The notes: generated by a model not told the origin, from the letters alone. Shown: positions 35,805 to 45,693, numbered from the stretch's first letter. The stretch: DNA of 64,000 bases from Paenibacillus brasilensis (GCF_009363115.1 NZ_CP045298.1:5143501-5207500), one strand, 5' to 3'. Made by a program: numbers and translations.

Positions 35805-37139
35805 TTAGGAGACTCCTGCTTCCTCCACGATGATGGGCTGCTTTATGAGCCGAATACGTGAAATTCGCTTGTTTTCAACCTCTTCTACAACGAACATACA
35901 CTCTTCAAACACGACAGACTGACCTGGCTGTGGAGGAATAACCTCAACATGTGAGTATAGCCAGCCCCCTACCGTATCATAATCCTCATGATCAAGTTCC
36001 AGTCCGAAGCGATCGTTCACTTCATCAATTAATAACATACCGTCAATGGAAAATTCCTCGTCATTAATCTGCTCACATCCAGGACGTTCCTGATCAAATT
36101 CATCCTGAATTTCACCTACGATTTCTTCCATAATGTCTTCCAGCGTCACCATGCCCGATGTCCCGCCATATTCATCAATCAGAATCGCAATTTGCGTCTT
36201 GCTACGCTGCATGCGCTTAAGCAGGTCACTAATTTGCGTAGATTCAGGAACAGCCAGAATCGGTCGAATCATCGTACGGGTATCCAGTGTGTTCGCCCGC
36301 AGAAGATCCTTAATGTGGATAAAGCCAATAATATGGTCCTTATCTTCGGCGCAGATTGGATAACGGGTTCTCATGCTTTCCGTCGCAATCGCGAGATTTT
36401 CTTCTCTGGACTCATTGCTGTACAAACAGATCATCTCGGTACGCGGAATCATAATTTCCCTGGCGGTCGTATCAGTAAAATCAAATATATTATCAACAAG
36501 CGCCAATTCCGTATTGTCAATTAGTCCGCTCTTATTGCTTTCTTTCATCAGAATGCGTATTTCATCTCCCGTATGCGCGGAATCGTCATATTCCGATACC
36601 GGTTCCATACGGAATAAACGCAACAGGCTGTTCGCCATGCCATTCAACACCCAGATGAATGGATACATCAGCTTGTAAAACCAAGTCATCAGCATGGCTG
36701 AATACAGCGTAATGGTTTCAGATTTACGAATGGCTATCGTTTTGGGCGCCAATTCACCCAACACAATATGCAAAATCGTAATGACAATAAATGCAATGAC
36801 CACGGCAGTTCCGTGCACATATGCCGCTCCCAATCCAACGGCCGTAAATACAGGTTCGATCAAATGTGCGATGGCCGGCTCTCCGATCCACCCCAGTCCC
36901 AACGATGCTAGTGTAATACCCAACTGGCAGGCTGACAGATAAGCATCCAAATTGTGTAGCATATTCGCAGCGTACACGGCCTTTTTATTGCCCGCCTCCA
37001 CCAATGTTTCAATACGGCTGCCTCTGACCTTGACAATGGCAAATTCCGCGGATACAAAAAAACCATTTAATAATACTAATGCAAAAACAATAATTATGTT
37101 AAACATACTCGGTAAAGGGTCACTCAATATGCTCCCCAT
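35805..37139 (-). CDS. Hemolysin/CorC-family membrane protein (CNNM-CBS-CorC)
   Basis: 444 residues: DUF21/CNNM membrane domain with four hydrophobic segments (about 12-200), a CBS pair (about 215-340) and a CorC_HlyC domain (about 360-435, SIDGMLLIDEVNDRFGL...TVGGWLYSHV). Such proteins are implicated in Mg2+/cobalt handling at the cell membrane, despite the hemolysin name. Start uncertain: ATG 37139 lacks a ribosome site, while TTG 37127 has GGGGAG 5 nt upstream. No Mg riboswitch was recognised in the leader. Confidence 0.87.
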   Translation of the reverse strand: MGSILSDPLPSMFNIIIVFALVLLNGFFVSAEFAIVKVRGSRIETLVEAGNKKAVYAANMLHNLDAYLSACQLGITLASLGLGWIGEPAIAHLIEPVFTAVGLGAAYVHGTAVVIAFIVITILHIVLGELAPKTIAIRKSETITLYSAMLMTWFYKLMYPFIWVLNGMANSLLRLFRMEPVSEYDDSAHTGDEIRILMKESNKSGLIDNTELALVDNIFDFTDTTAREIMIPRTEMICLYSNESREENLAIATESMRTRYPICAEDKDHIIGFIHIKDLLRANTLDTRTMIRPILAVPESTQISDLLKRMQRSKTQIAILIDEYGGTSGMVTLEDIMEEIVGEIQDEFDQERPGCEQINDEEFSIDGMLLIDEVNDRFGLELDHEDYDTVGGWLYSHVEVIPPQPGQSVVFEECMFVVEEVENKRISRIRLIKQPIIVEEAGVS

Positions 37140-37446
37140 CAGCCGTCGTTACGGCAGACAGGCGCACCTCCTTCGGATAATTTCATCATAGACAGAACGA
37201 TAACACATCATAAGCAGCGTCAACTTCCCAACACGTTCACTCCTTTCTGCTTCCAAAAGCATGATTCCGCATGATTGATTAGATCTTTATCAGCTTATAT
37301 TCAATTATATAACTATACTCTATACAGTCAAACCACGAGCAATGTCAGAAAAATTAGTTTCCCCTGTCATTTAGATCAAAAAGCTTCATTTTTCGCCTCT
37401 TACCACAAGGGAAGCAACTATATTTGAGAAAGAATATAAATAAAAG

Positions 37447-37475
37447 ACATCCCCTGCCTTCAGGCAGAGGATGTA
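37447..37475 (-). terminator. Terminator after gerQ
   Basis: Hairpin ACATCC..TGCCT-TC-AGGCA..GGATGT followed leftward by TTTTATTTAT. The remaining 37140-37440 stretch holds only AT-rich sequence; I see nothing else in it. Confidence 0.75.
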
Positions 37476-37495
37476 GACCAATATATATGAAGGCA

Positions 37496-37951
37496 TCAGC
37501 GAACCGGGGATACGCCCGGATTCCCGACGACGCCGGGATATTGATACAGCAAAGGCTCATCAAAAGTAGCATAGTCCAGATTCACCATCAGCAAGACCGT
37601 CCGCTTGCCCGTTGCCGGATCACTGATAATAATGTGGTCACGGCCTGCTGCTTCCAGAATGCCTTTGAATATTTTCGCGTTCCATTCGCGGTTATTTTCA
37701 TACGTCATATAAAAGGTTCCTGTTTTACCCAAGTTCAAGCGTAAAATATTTTCAATGTATGATTGCTCGTATTGCGGAGTCTGGACCTGCATCACTGTAC
37801 CAGTCGGTGTCATGGCGCCGCCGCTACTTACTTGTGGCGGAAAGCCAGTCATAGGCTGCATGGTTCCAACTGGAGTCATCCCTCTTGGCCATTCGGGATA
37901 ACCGCTACCTGAAGAATAAGCTGCGGGACGGTATGCTTGCTGTGAAATCAT
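37496..37951 (-). CDS. gerQ: Spore coat/germination protein GerQ
   Basis: 151 residues: a Pro/Gly/Met-rich, disordered N-terminal half and a conserved C-terminal half (SYIENILRLNLGKTGTFYMTYENNREWNAKIFKGILEAAGRDHIIISDPATG region, about residues 64-115), which is the GerQ core. GerQ is a coat protein cross-linked by transglutaminase and needed to place the cortex hydrolase CwlJ. Here cwlJ lies 52 bp upstream on the same strand, so the two work together in Ca-dipicolinate germination. GGAGGAATTTAC precedes the ATG. Expected mother-cell (sigma E/K) expression. Confidence 0.93.
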   Translation of the reverse strand: MISQQAYRPAAYSSGSGYPEWPRGMTPVGTMQPMTGFPPQVSSGGAMTPTGTVMQVQTPQYEQSYIENILRLNLGKTGTFYMTYENNREWNAKIFKGILEAAGRDHIIISDPATGKRTVLLMVNLDYATFDEPLLYQYPGVVGNPGVSPVR

Positions 37952-38003
37952 GTAAATTCCTCCTAAAATGGTTTTAATTATTTAAATTCATGTTGAAACA
38001 CTG

Positions 38004-38426
38004 CTAATAGACGGCCGGGCAATCCTGTGCAGTCGGGCTAAAGAAGCAATGCGCCTTGTAGCGCCCAGTGTTAGTCTGGTTATACCAGGTATCCGGACAT
38101 TCCCCGGAAGGTCTGAAAAACCACAATGCATTCGAAGCCGGGCGTATTTTTTCACCATTAATGACACGCCGGGCAAGACGAATGTCACGGTCACGGGCTC
38201 TTTGGTAAAAGTACCCCTTTTGCGTAGCTTCAAATCCGCCAGGACTTTGAAAGACCATGTCATTCATGAGGCGAATTCCCTGAAAATCCAGACAGTTGGC
38301 CAAAATCCGATTTACTCCAACATTGCCGACCATGAGCATCCCGAGCTCTCCTTCTCCTTCGGCTTCCGCCCGCATAAGCCGGGCGAGTGTCCTTACATCC
38401 GCCGAGTTGACGTTAATAACAGCCAA
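38004..38426 (-). CDS. cwlJ: Spore cortex-lytic/cell wall hydrolase CwlJ
   Basis: About 140 residues, matching the normal CwlJ size, when the TTG at 38426 is used (AGGAGGG 6 nt upstream); the ATG 28 codons earlier adds an unrelated tail. Hydrolase_2/SleB-type domain with ARLMRAEAEGEGELGMLMVGNVGVNR (catalytic Glu), YFYQRARDRD and WFFRPSGECPDTWYNQTNTGRYKAHCF. No signal peptide, as usual for CwlJ, which is made in the mother cell and held in the coat by GerQ. Upstream partner of gerQ. Confidence 0.93.
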   Translation of the reverse strand: MAVINVNSADVRTLARLMRAEAEGEGELGMLMVGNVGVNRILANCLDFQGIRLMNDMVFQSPGGFEATQKGYFYQRARDRDIRLARRVINGEKIRPASNALWFFRPSGECPDTWYNQTNTGRYKAHCFFSPTAQDCPAVY

Positions 38427-38556
38427 TGTATTCCCTCCTTGCTGCTGCTCAATCATATACCTTATCGTATGGTACAAATGCCCAATGGGTGACAGCTCCA
38501 ATAAAATCAAATAAAGAAAATAGTCTCGATATTGGGGACTACTTTTTCGAACAGTC

Positions 38557-39308
38557 TTATGGCTCGTAAATCATTTTGCGCGTCATGCCACCGTCTACCA
38601 CCAGATTCGTACCTGTTACAAAATCATTGCCAGGTTGGGTCAAATACAGACAGGCCCGTGCAAAATCTTGAGGGTTTCCCACACGTTCGAACGGATGCTG
38701 CTGATGGTCTTTTGTGCGCAATTGCTTGTAATTCCCAGTTTCAATCCACCCTGGACTGATGCAATTGACCTGAATCCCATCCTTTCCTAGCGATATGGCC
38801 ATCGCGTGTGTTAGGGAAGCAATGGCACCTTTTGACGCCGCGTAGGCTTCTGTATCCGGCTCCGATATAAAAGCCCGTGTAGAGGTCATATTGACCACCG
38901 AACCACCCTCCGGGTTTCGTTTCATCACCTTGGCCGCTTCCCGTGTCGCAATAAAACAACTGCGTACGTTGGTATTCAAAATGTCATCCCATTCTGCTAC
39001 CGTTAACTCATACGGGGACTTCCATTTGGACACACCTGCGTTGTTGATCAGTGTATGAATAGTACCGTACTCTTCCTCCGTGGTACGAATTAGCGTTACA
39101 ATATCTTCTTCCTTTCGCACATCACAAGGAATAAAAATGGCCTGATATCCTTCATTACGTGCCGCTGCAGCGGCTGCGGCGCGCCCTCTTCTTCATTATG
39201 GTCTGCAAATACGACTCGGGCACCCTCAGCAGCGTAGGTGAAAGCGACCTCTCTCCCGATTCCATGCGCTGCTCCTGTTACAATAACAACTTGTCCTTCA
39301 AATGACAC
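38557..39308 (-). pseudogene. Short-chain dehydrogenase broken by a 1-bp frameshift
   Basis: Two frames together make one classical SDR of about 250 residues. The first (39308 to about 39180; GTG start with GGAGG) has VTGAAHGIGREVAF and FADHN. The second (to 38557) has NNAGVSKWKSPYE, the Ser-Tyr-Lys site (MTSTRAF...YAASKGAIASL) and the C-terminal GTNLVVDGGMTRKM. The switch falls in the GC-rich tract near 39172-39186, where one missing base shifts the frame. Either a recent mutation or a sequencing error. The nearest relatives are glucose dehydrogenase-like SDRs; the substrate is unknown. Confidence 0.85.
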
Positions 39309-39429
39309 GATTCATTCCTCCCTCCAAACTTCTTATATGTACCAAAATGTGTCGTACAAGAAACACTCACAGCCCCCTACACTGTTGCATCGCAGAAGGC
39401 CGTAAATGATCAAATGATGTAGGCTGTGG

Positions 39430-39825
39430 TTACATTTTAACCCGTTCCAAGCTATAGCGATTTAGACGTTGAAATCCGATATATCGTGTCCCCTGAAAGG
39501 TAAGCCGTCCTTCATCTCCTTCGGAACATTGACCATACTCTTCTCCGGTTACCTTAAACTCCATCCGGTCGCCGCTCTCCACCTCAAAGGTTACGTAATA
39601 GAAAGTATAGGTACGAGTCCCTTGCTCCTCCTGCCGCCTCTGCTGGAGATGTGTCCTTCTGGCCGTAATTCGGGAACCGACTGTCAATACAGGCTGCCTT
39701 TTATTTCGGCTCCATTCCATGACTTCCTTGCCCGCAGACAACACGACAATACCTAACACGACTACGAAAAATACGGGCAGTACCGTACCCAGCCAATCGA
39801 ACATCCATAATGACTCAAATCCCAT
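39430..39825 (-). CDS. DUF2500 family membrane protein
   Basis: 131 residues with one N-terminal membrane helix (about 9-30, WLGTVLPVFFVVVLGIVVLSA) and a DUF2500 domain: VGSRITARR, YYVTFEVESGDRMEFKVTGEEYG, GDEGRLTFQGTRYIGF. Function unknown across the family. The ATG at 39825 has GGAG at proper distance. Single gene. Confidence 0.82.
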   Translation of the reverse strand: MGFESLWMFDWLGTVLPVFFVVVLGIVVLSAGKEVMEWSRNKRQPVLTVGSRITARRTHLQQRRQEEQGTRTYTFYYVTFEVESGDRMEFKVTGEEYGQCSEGDEGRLTFQGTRYIGFQRLNRYSLERVKM

Positions 39826-40013
39826 GCACCGCACTCCTCTCCGCCAAGCATTCCACAGGGAAATCGCCGGGCATCCTCATATGACCTAAGCTTTCCGTAA
39901 TAGTATATGTAGGTTCCTGCCCAAATTTGATAGCAACCCTTAAGAACGCCAAGAGCCTCCACGGAATAATCCGGGAGGCTCAAAATATGGCGATATCAGA
40001 ATGGTACATTGAT

Positions 40014-40196
40014 TTACACATGTACAAGCTGGAGATAACGTTGCGTCTCATCCAGAACTTCATAATCTTCGGCTTCAGCGTAACGCTCTGCACACTGCTT
40101 GCAGTCCTCTTCAGTCGTACAACCATAGGCATCTTGGCAAGTGTAACAGAATTGAAGGTAGTATTGGGTTAACATATGATCCTGATTCGCTCTCAT
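40014..40196 (-). CDS. Small cysteine-rich protein
   Basis: 60 residues from the ATG at 40196 (AGGAG 7-8 nt upstream; the longer GTG reading overlaps it). Four cysteines in CYTC...GC...CKQC (CYTCQDAYGCTTEEDCKQC) may form a metal-binding or disulfide knuckle. No signal peptide. Not recognised; likely a Paenibacillus-specific small protein. Confidence 0.6.
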   Translation of the reverse strand: MRANQDHMLTQYYLQFCYTCQDAYGCTTEEDCKQCAERYAEAEDYEVLDETQRYLQLVHV

Positions 40197-40308
40197 GATT
40201 ATCACTCCTATCGTTGTTTACAGGGTTAGTATAACAGCGCTGCAGTTGTTACCTTGTGATTTTTTTCACATATTGTCATATAAAATTTAAATTTTTTAAA
40301 AGTAAAAC

Positions 40309-40376
40309 GCCCCACGCATTTTTCCTGAGTCTGCATGTCTATGAGAACCTGCAAAGTTAGAAAAAATGCCTAGGGC
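40309..40376 (-). terminator. Hairpin after the YCF48-like lipoprotein gene
   Basis: Long-loop stem GCCC..GCATTTTT / AAAAATGC..GGGC downstream of the gene. T-rich leftward flank; possible terminator. Confidence 0.45.
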
Positions 40377-40393
40377 AATCACCTTTGGAAAAG

Positions 40394-41644
40394 TTATAGA
40401 ATTCTCCAGTTTGCACCGCCGTCAGTCGTTTTCAGCAACAGTGATTTCTTATCATCCAGACGCTCCAAAAGTAGCCAGCCTACCGAAGATGAAGCAAAAC
40501 GGAGCTTGACCGATCGAGGGTAATCTTTTAGTTTCGAAGGCAGTACCTTGTTGCCTGTAAGACTTGCCCACGTCTTTCCCCCATCCAACGTGCGGCTCAT
40601 TCCAGTTTGGCTTATAATCCAGCCTTCCTTTTTGTTTAGAAAAGTACGCCCTGGGATAATAGATTTACTTTTGCTGCTCAGACCCAACGACACAGCGTTC
40701 CATTGTGTACCTGCATCAGCAGTAAACAGCCCGCTATATTGGGTACCGTTACCCACATAGCAATTGACTGGAATCCAATATGAGGAGCTGCTTCCTTGAA
40801 GAGACTGCTGAGCTTCTGCTTGGGCCTGCGGGCAACCCTGCATCCTGTTAACTGCTGGAGTCCAGGTTCTCCCTTGATTCGAGGTTCTATACAGCTTAAC
40901 ACGGCTATCCAGATTGATTGCAACAAAACCTTGATTGCCAGAAGAAAAGCCCATCCCCACGACACTGCCCTGGTCGGGTAGCCCCGAGCCTGATTCACTG
41001 GACGTCATGCCGGAACTCTGCGCAACCTTTTTCCAGGTGGCTCCCCCATCCGTAGTGTGATACAGCAACTTTTGCTGATCCTGCTTATTCAGGTTTACAT
41101 ATGCCATAATCCAGCCTGTAGACGGATTCACATATTGAATAGAACTGACATAGTCACCGTTTGGCAGTGCTGACACATCCCAGCTCTGTCCTCCATCGGC
41201 CGTTCGGAGAATAACGGTTGCTGTTTTGTCCAAATTCTGACGGACAACCCAACCGTGGCGGGAATCAGTGAAGCTAATGTCTTTACCATATTCAAGCTTA
41301 TCTTGAAATTGAACATTTTCAGAAGGAGAAATATTATTCCAGGTCTTTCCACCATCATGCGTATAGTAAAGGCGAAGCTCATTACGGGTAACTCCCCAAA
41401 CCAGGCCTTTATTGTTATCAATCAAATGAAAATCTGCTATTCGTGTCTGTACTACATATTTGGCGTTTGGATCGCCCACCTTTGGAGTTAATGGTGGATT
41501 AATCGTGATTGTCTGTCCCTGGTCATCTGGTTCCTCTACCGGGGGGTTGTTCACAGTTTTTGGGGGCTCGGACGAACAGGAAGTCAACAGGATACCAGTC
41601 AACAGCATCACTCCCCCCAGAAGCGCACGCCAGCGCAGTTTCAT
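40394..41644 (-). CDS. Lipoprotein with YCF48/BNR-type beta-propeller repeats
   Basis: 416 residues. Lipoprotein signal with lipobox LTSC (Cys23), a Pro-rich spacer, then repeated blades each ending in a DGG-x-TW/SW motif (HDGGKTWNNI, ADGGQSWDV, TDGGATWKKV, LDGGKTWASL, TDGGANWRIL). Related to YCF48/Hcf136 and sortilin-like propellers. An extracytoplasmic, membrane-anchored role, perhaps protein-binding; no enzymatic residues evident. GGGAGG precedes the ATG. Confidence 0.82.
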   Translation of the reverse strand: MKLRWRALLGGVMLLTGILLTSCSSEPPKTVNNPPVEEPDDQGQTITINPPLTPKVGDPNAKYVVQTRIADFHLIDNNKGLVWGVTRNELRLYYTHDGGKTWNNISPSENVQFQDKLEYGKDISFTDSRHGWVVRQNLDKTATVILRTADGGQSWDVSALPNGDYVSSIQYVNPSTGWIMAYVNLNKQDQQKLLYHTTDGGATWKKVAQSSGMTSSESGSGLPDQGSVVGMGFSSGNQGFVAINLDSRVKLYRTSNQGRTWTPAVNRMQGCPQAQAEAQQSLQGSSSSYWIPVNCYVGNGTQYSGLFTADAGTQWNAVSLGLSSKSKSIIPGRTFLNKKEGWIISQTGMSRTLDGGKTWASLTGNKVLPSKLKDYPRSVKLRFASSSVGWLLLERLDDKKSLLLKTTDGGANWRIL

Positions 41645-41749
41645 AAATAAATATCCTCCCTCGATGGCATGCGGTAATCCCGTGCCAACAGCTTATCTGA
41701 AACAGAATTATAACATAAACGACCTTATGTGACACTTTTCGCGCTTATG

Positions 41750-41805
41750 ACAAAAAAAACCGGATCTGCACATAAGTGCAGAATGCCGGCTTTTTCCATA
41801 CGAAT
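41750..41805 (-). terminator. Terminator after the amino acid permease
   Basis: AACCGG...CTGCAC-ATAA-GTGCAG...CCGG hairpin followed leftward by TTTTTTTTG. Confidence 0.7.
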
Positions 41806-41809
41806 TCGA

Positions 41810-43201
41810 TCAAGATTTACGATTCAACAAACTTTTGTGATAACCATAAAAGAAATAAATCAACAGCCCGAGCAGGAGCCACACGAGGAATCCGATCCAC
41901 GTGCTAATATGAAGCTGAAGCATCAGACCGATGCACACGAGAGCACTCAAAATTGGAATCAACGGAACCCATGGCACGACAAATCCTCTTTTTAAATCCG
42001 GCCGTTTCTTACGCAGAACGATGACTCCAAGTGATACCACCGCAAAAGCGAACAGAGTTCCAATACTTGTCAGATTAGTCAATGCATGTAACGGAAACAA
42101 ACCACTGGCCAAAGCGATAATGCTGCCGACCAGCCAGGTGCTTCGGATCGGTGTTTGAGTTTTGGTATTTACTTTGGACAAAAATAGCGGTAAAAGCCCA
42201 TCACGTGACATAGAGAAAATTAACCGTGTCTGACCATACAGCAGCACCAATAGAACGGTAGTCATCCCTGCAATCGCGCCGACTGAAATCAATCCAGCGA
42301 CAAAATCCTGGTGAATAAAGCGTAAGGCAAATGCAACAGGATCACTTATTCCGAGTTGCGTGTAAGGCACCATTCCTGTTAATACGATGGAAACCGCTAT
42401 ATATAGCACCGTACAAATCGCTAACGAAGAAATAATGCCGATTGGCATAGTACGCTGCGGATTGCGTACCTCTTCGGCTGCGGTTGAGATGGCATCGAAG
42501 CCCAGATACGCAAAAAATACGATGGCTGCTGCACTTAGAACACCGGAAAATCCATAAGGCAAAAATGGCGTCCAGTTGGCAGGTTTAACATAAAAGATGC
42601 CGATCCCGATAAATAGGAGTACAACTCCGACTTTGACACAAACCATTATAAAATTAAATCGAACGGTCTCCCTCGCCCCGAGACTCAGCAATAGCGTAAT
42701 TAACATAATAATGCACACGGCAGGCAGATCAATAATGGTCCCCTTGGTCGAATCGTAGGCTGCGGTTAGAGCTAGAGGCAGATGTATATCGAACCCTGCT
42801 AATAGACCTTGAAAATACGCAGACCAGCCACTGCTCACAGAGGCGGCCGCCACTCCGTATTCCAGAATCAAGTCCCAGCCTAGCACCCAGGCCAGAATCT
42901 CTCCAAATACAATATAACTATATGCATAAGCACTGCCCGCTGCGGGAACTGTAGATGAAAGCTCCGCATAGCACAAGGCTGCCAGCACACAGGCAATCCC
43001 TGCAATTACAAATGAAAGCATCAATCCGGGACCTGCATTTTCTGCTGCTGCTTTGCCAGTAATAACAAATATCCCGGTACCGATGATACAACCTACACCT
43101 AGCATCGTAAGGTCAAAGGCGCTCATCGTTCTCTTTAAGCGTCCTGTCGATCCGCTTTCCTCATGCGGGAGTAGTCCTGTTTTTTTTCGAAATAAGTCCA
43201 T
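41810..43201 (-). CDS. APC-family amino acid permease (YfnA/CAT type)
   Basis: 463 residues, about 12 membrane segments. N-terminal GVGCIIGTGIFVITGKAAAENAGPG is the conserved helix-1 substrate/Na-binding region of cationic-amino-acid-transporter-like permeases. FFAYLGFDAISTAAEEVRNPQR (helix 6) is also typical. Imports amino acids across the cytoplasmic membrane; specificity is not readable. The ATG at 43201 has AGAGGA upstream; the longer frame overlaps it. Divergent from ldh. Confidence 0.9.
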   Translation of the reverse strand: MDLFRKKTGLLPHEESGSTGRLKRTMSAFDLTMLGVGCIIGTGIFVITGKAAAENAGPGLMLSFVIAGIACVLAALCYAELSSTVPAAGSAYAYSYIVFGEILAWVLGWDLILEYGVAAASVSSGWSAYFQGLLAGFDIHLPLALTAAYDSTKGTIIDLPAVCIIMLITLLLSLGARETVRFNFIMVCVKVGVVLLFIGIGIFYVKPANWTPFLPYGFSGVLSAAAIVFFAYLGFDAISTAAEEVRNPQRTMPIGIISSLAICTVLYIAVSIVLTGMVPYTQLGISDPVAFALRFIHQDFVAGLISVGAIAGMTTVLLVLLYGQTRLIFSMSRDGLLPLFLSKVNTKTQTPIRSTWLVGSIIALASGLFPLHALTNLTSIGTLFAFAVVSLGVIVLRKKRPDLKRGFVVPWVPLIPILSALVCIGLMLQLHISTWIGFLVWLLLGLLIYFFYGYHKSLLNRKS

Positions 43202-43433
43202 ATCATAATCCTCTTTCCCTAATTTCATACGTCAATATCGTTGCTGCAACGCTTTAGTGCATGTTCCCAGCATTCGATTAATTATTAGCGAGTCCAGCTT
43301 TGAAGTCAAGGAGAAATGTCATATTTTTTTGCAGTGAGGTACACATATGCGTTACACTAAGTTGGAAAGCTAAATTTTAAATGATTATTCTAAAATGAAA
43401 AGGTATACAACCCGAGAAGGAGATGAGGATTTT

Positions 43434-44363
43434 ATGAGCTTAAAACCTTACAAACGAAGCAGAGTAGCCATTGTCGGCATGGGAGCGGTCGGTACAACGA
43501 CCGGTTATACTCTACTACTGCGCCAACGCATGTCAGAACTTGTCTTTATTGATGTTAACGTCAAAAAGGCGAAGGGGGAAATGCTCGATATGAATCATGG
43601 GCTTCCTTTTCTCGGTGGTGTCAAAGTGTGGGCCGGTGATTATGAAGATTGCCGTGATGCGGACATCATTATTGTTACAGCGGGTGCTTCACAAAAGCCG
43701 GGAGAAACGCGTATTGATCTGCTCAAGCGTAATGCTGAAATTTTTGAGAGCATTATTGATAATATCGTTAAGGTGAACACACACGGTATATTGCTGATTG
43801 CAACCAATCCGGTAGACATTCTCTCCTATATCTCCTGGAAACGCAGCGGTTGGCCTTCAAGCAGGGTCATCGGCTCAGGTACGCTATTGGACAGTGCGCG
43901 CTTCCGTTATTTAATCGGTAAGCAAAAAGGCATAGATCCACGCAGTATCCACGCTCATATTATTGGTGAACATGGTGACTCTGAGCTGCCTGTATGGAGT
44001 ACAGCCAATGTTGCGGGAACTCCACTGGAGCTGGAAGAAGACACGAAAAATGAAATTTTCGAAAGTACCAAAAATGCAGCCTATGAAATTATAGATGCCA
44101 AAGGCGCAACGTCTTACGCGATCGGGCTGGCTCTGGATCGCATCGTAGCTGCCATCCTCGGCGACGAAGGTTCTGTACTTAATGTGTCCACCTTGCTGGA
44201 AGATTATAACGGAGTATCCGACGTATATTTGGGTGTCCCAAGTATCGTAGATCACAACGGGGTACGCGAAATTTTGGATCTTCCACTTAATGATGAGGAA
44301 CGTGCAAAACTGCTCCAATCGGCGGACAAGTTAAAAGATCAAATCAGTAAAGTGCACTTGTAA
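43434..44363 (+). CDS. ldh: L-lactate dehydrogenase
   Basis: Reduces pyruvate to L-lactate with NADH, regenerating NAD+ in fermentation. 309 residues from ATG 43434 (GAAGGAGATGAGGA upstream; the longer reading is in the leader). Rossmann GMGAVGTTTGY, AGASQKPGETR, the catalytic GEHGDSELPVW (active-site His) and the substrate Arg in SARFRYLIG are all present, together with the TNPVDILSY loop. The pyruvate-discriminating Gln (SQKPGETR) favours LDH over malate dehydrogenase. Confidence 0.95.
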   Translation: MSLKPYKRSRVAIVGMGAVGTTTGYTLLLRQRMSELVFIDVNVKKAKGEMLDMNHGLPFLGGVKVWAGDYEDCRDADIIIVTAGASQKPGETRIDLLKRNAEIFESIIDNIVKVNTHGILLIATNPVDILSYISWKRSGWPSSRVIGSGTLLDSARFRYLIGKQKGIDPRSIHAHIIGEHGDSELPVWSTANVAGTPLELEEDTKNEIFESTKNAAYEIIDAKGATSYAIGLALDRIVAAILGDEGSVLNVSTLLEDYNGVSDVYLGVPSIVDHNGVREILDLPLNDEERAKLLQSADKLKDQISKVHL

Positions 44364-44393
44364 ATCAGGCAAAATAAAAGCTAAACAAAAACT

Positions 44394-44435
44394 GGCCTCC
44401 GCAGCGGAAATATCCGTTTTGAGAGGCCCGTTTTT
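44394..44435 (+). terminator. Terminator after ldh
   Basis: GGCCTC / GAGGCC stem (44394-44399, 44423-44428) with nested CGGA-TCCG and a GTTTTTT tail. Confidence 0.85.
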
Positions 44436-44483
44436 TGATCATTTTATATAAGAGTTCAATTGGTATCACACACGGTAATCGAA

Positions 44484-45587
44484 TTACCAAGGCGGAGTAT
44501 CACCATCTGCTGCCTCAGCTTCTTGGCGGCGTTTGTCTTTCAATCGCTCAGCCACCGTTTCAAATGATTCAGGTTGAAGCAGCTCTATCGGTGAAAACCC
44601 CTTTTCAAACGTAAATGCATCACCTTCAATAATCAGCGCATATCTGTCATGCAGCTTCGTGATATGCAGCTTGGCCCCAAAGTCGGACAGCAGTCCGCGC
44701 ACAACCGTATCATCCAGCTTAAAGCGAACTTCAATTTCTGGTTTCAGCTCAACAATGTGCTGTGCAGCCTCTGCGACCTGCAGAGGTTCCCATTTTCCTT
44801 GCAAATCCCGCTTTTCACTGGCCGCCCAAAGCTCCAGTTCACGTTCTTCCTGCTGTCTTTCCTCATTAGAAGCATCTGGCCATTTGGTTTCCACATAGTT
44901 CTGAACGAAGCCCATGACATGCTCATTGACGATTTCCGGCATGGATTGCTCATAGGTCACAAATTTCAGAAAATCCTCAAAATAGCGGGCATGTGAGGAC
45001 TGGTGAATTTTAAGCTCCCATTCATCGTGCATGCCCTCCTCCAGCATGTAAGGATACATGATGGATTTCATATTACGCGCTGAAATGGCCATTTCGACTT
45101 CACTAACCAGGCTGCTTTCCGTGATCCGGGCAATTTTGGGTTCAAAGTCGCATTTGAGCACAAAAATAAACGGATCATCCGAGTGTGTATTTAAGGTAGC
45201 CTGTACAACGATCAACGCTCCACCGCGTACCGCGCTTGTATCCAGATACATTCGCACCAGATCGTCGCAGGCATTTTTAAAATCATCCTTATTCTCTGCC
45301 GCCCGCAGCCGAGCGAACATATTGAAATTCGGATTACTGCTCAGATCATGCTCTGGCTCAACGATAAAGCGACCGATTTTGGTTGGAGCCTGCTCAGTGC
45401 TTGGGTTTTTCTCGACCTTCCGTTTACTGATACGGGCAAATTCCCCATCGAGAAATTTTTTAACATCGCTTTCGTCATAATCATAGTCATCCATCGTAGC
45501 GTAATGCTTGTAGGACTTACCGCCTTGTCCTTCCTTTCCATCTACCTGGATTACAAAAAAAGATAAAAAGTCCACTTGAAAGTTCAT
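44484..45587 (-). CDS. DUF3900 family protein
   Basis: 367 residues, soluble, no signal peptide. N-terminal FQVDFLSFFVIQV, the conserved EQAPTKIGRFIVEP, MYLDTSAVRGGALIVVQA and EVEMAISARNMKSI agree with my recollection of the Bacillales DUF3900 family. Function unknown. AAAAGGAGCG is 12 nt from the ATG, somewhat long. It converges with ldh across the ldh terminator. Confidence 0.75.
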   Translation of the reverse strand: MNFQVDFLSFFVIQVDGKEGQGGKSYKHYATMDDYDYDESDVKKFLDGEFARISKRKVEKNPSTEQAPTKIGRFIVEPEHDLSSNPNFNMFARLRAAENKDDFKNACDDLVRMYLDTSAVRGGALIVVQATLNTHSDDPFIFVLKCDFEPKIARITESSLVSEVEMAISARNMKSIMYPYMLEEGMHDEWELKIHQSSHARYFEDFLKFVTYEQSMPEIVNEHVMGFVQNYVETKWPDASNEERQQEERELELWAASEKRDLQGKWEPLQVAEAAQHIVELKPEIEVRFKLDDTVVRGLLSDFGAKLHITKLHDRYALIIEGDAFTFEKGFSPIELLQPESFETVAERLKDKRRQEAEAADGDTPPW

Positions 45588-45693
45588 TTACGTTCCATAC
45601 GCTCCTTTTCAGGCATGTACGCGTAATTATATCACTATGGATTTAAAAGGTACATCCGATTCACATCCTGATCGTTAAGATACACGTAAGTTT

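Noticed and set aside
37140..37440. Magnesium riboswitch before the CorC/HlyC gene
   Set aside because: No M-box-like conserved core or terminator seen; the stretch is plain AT-rich DNA.
40678..40998. Small ORF inside the propeller lipoprotein gene
   Set aside because: Different-frame shadow with no start signal and no coding-like content.
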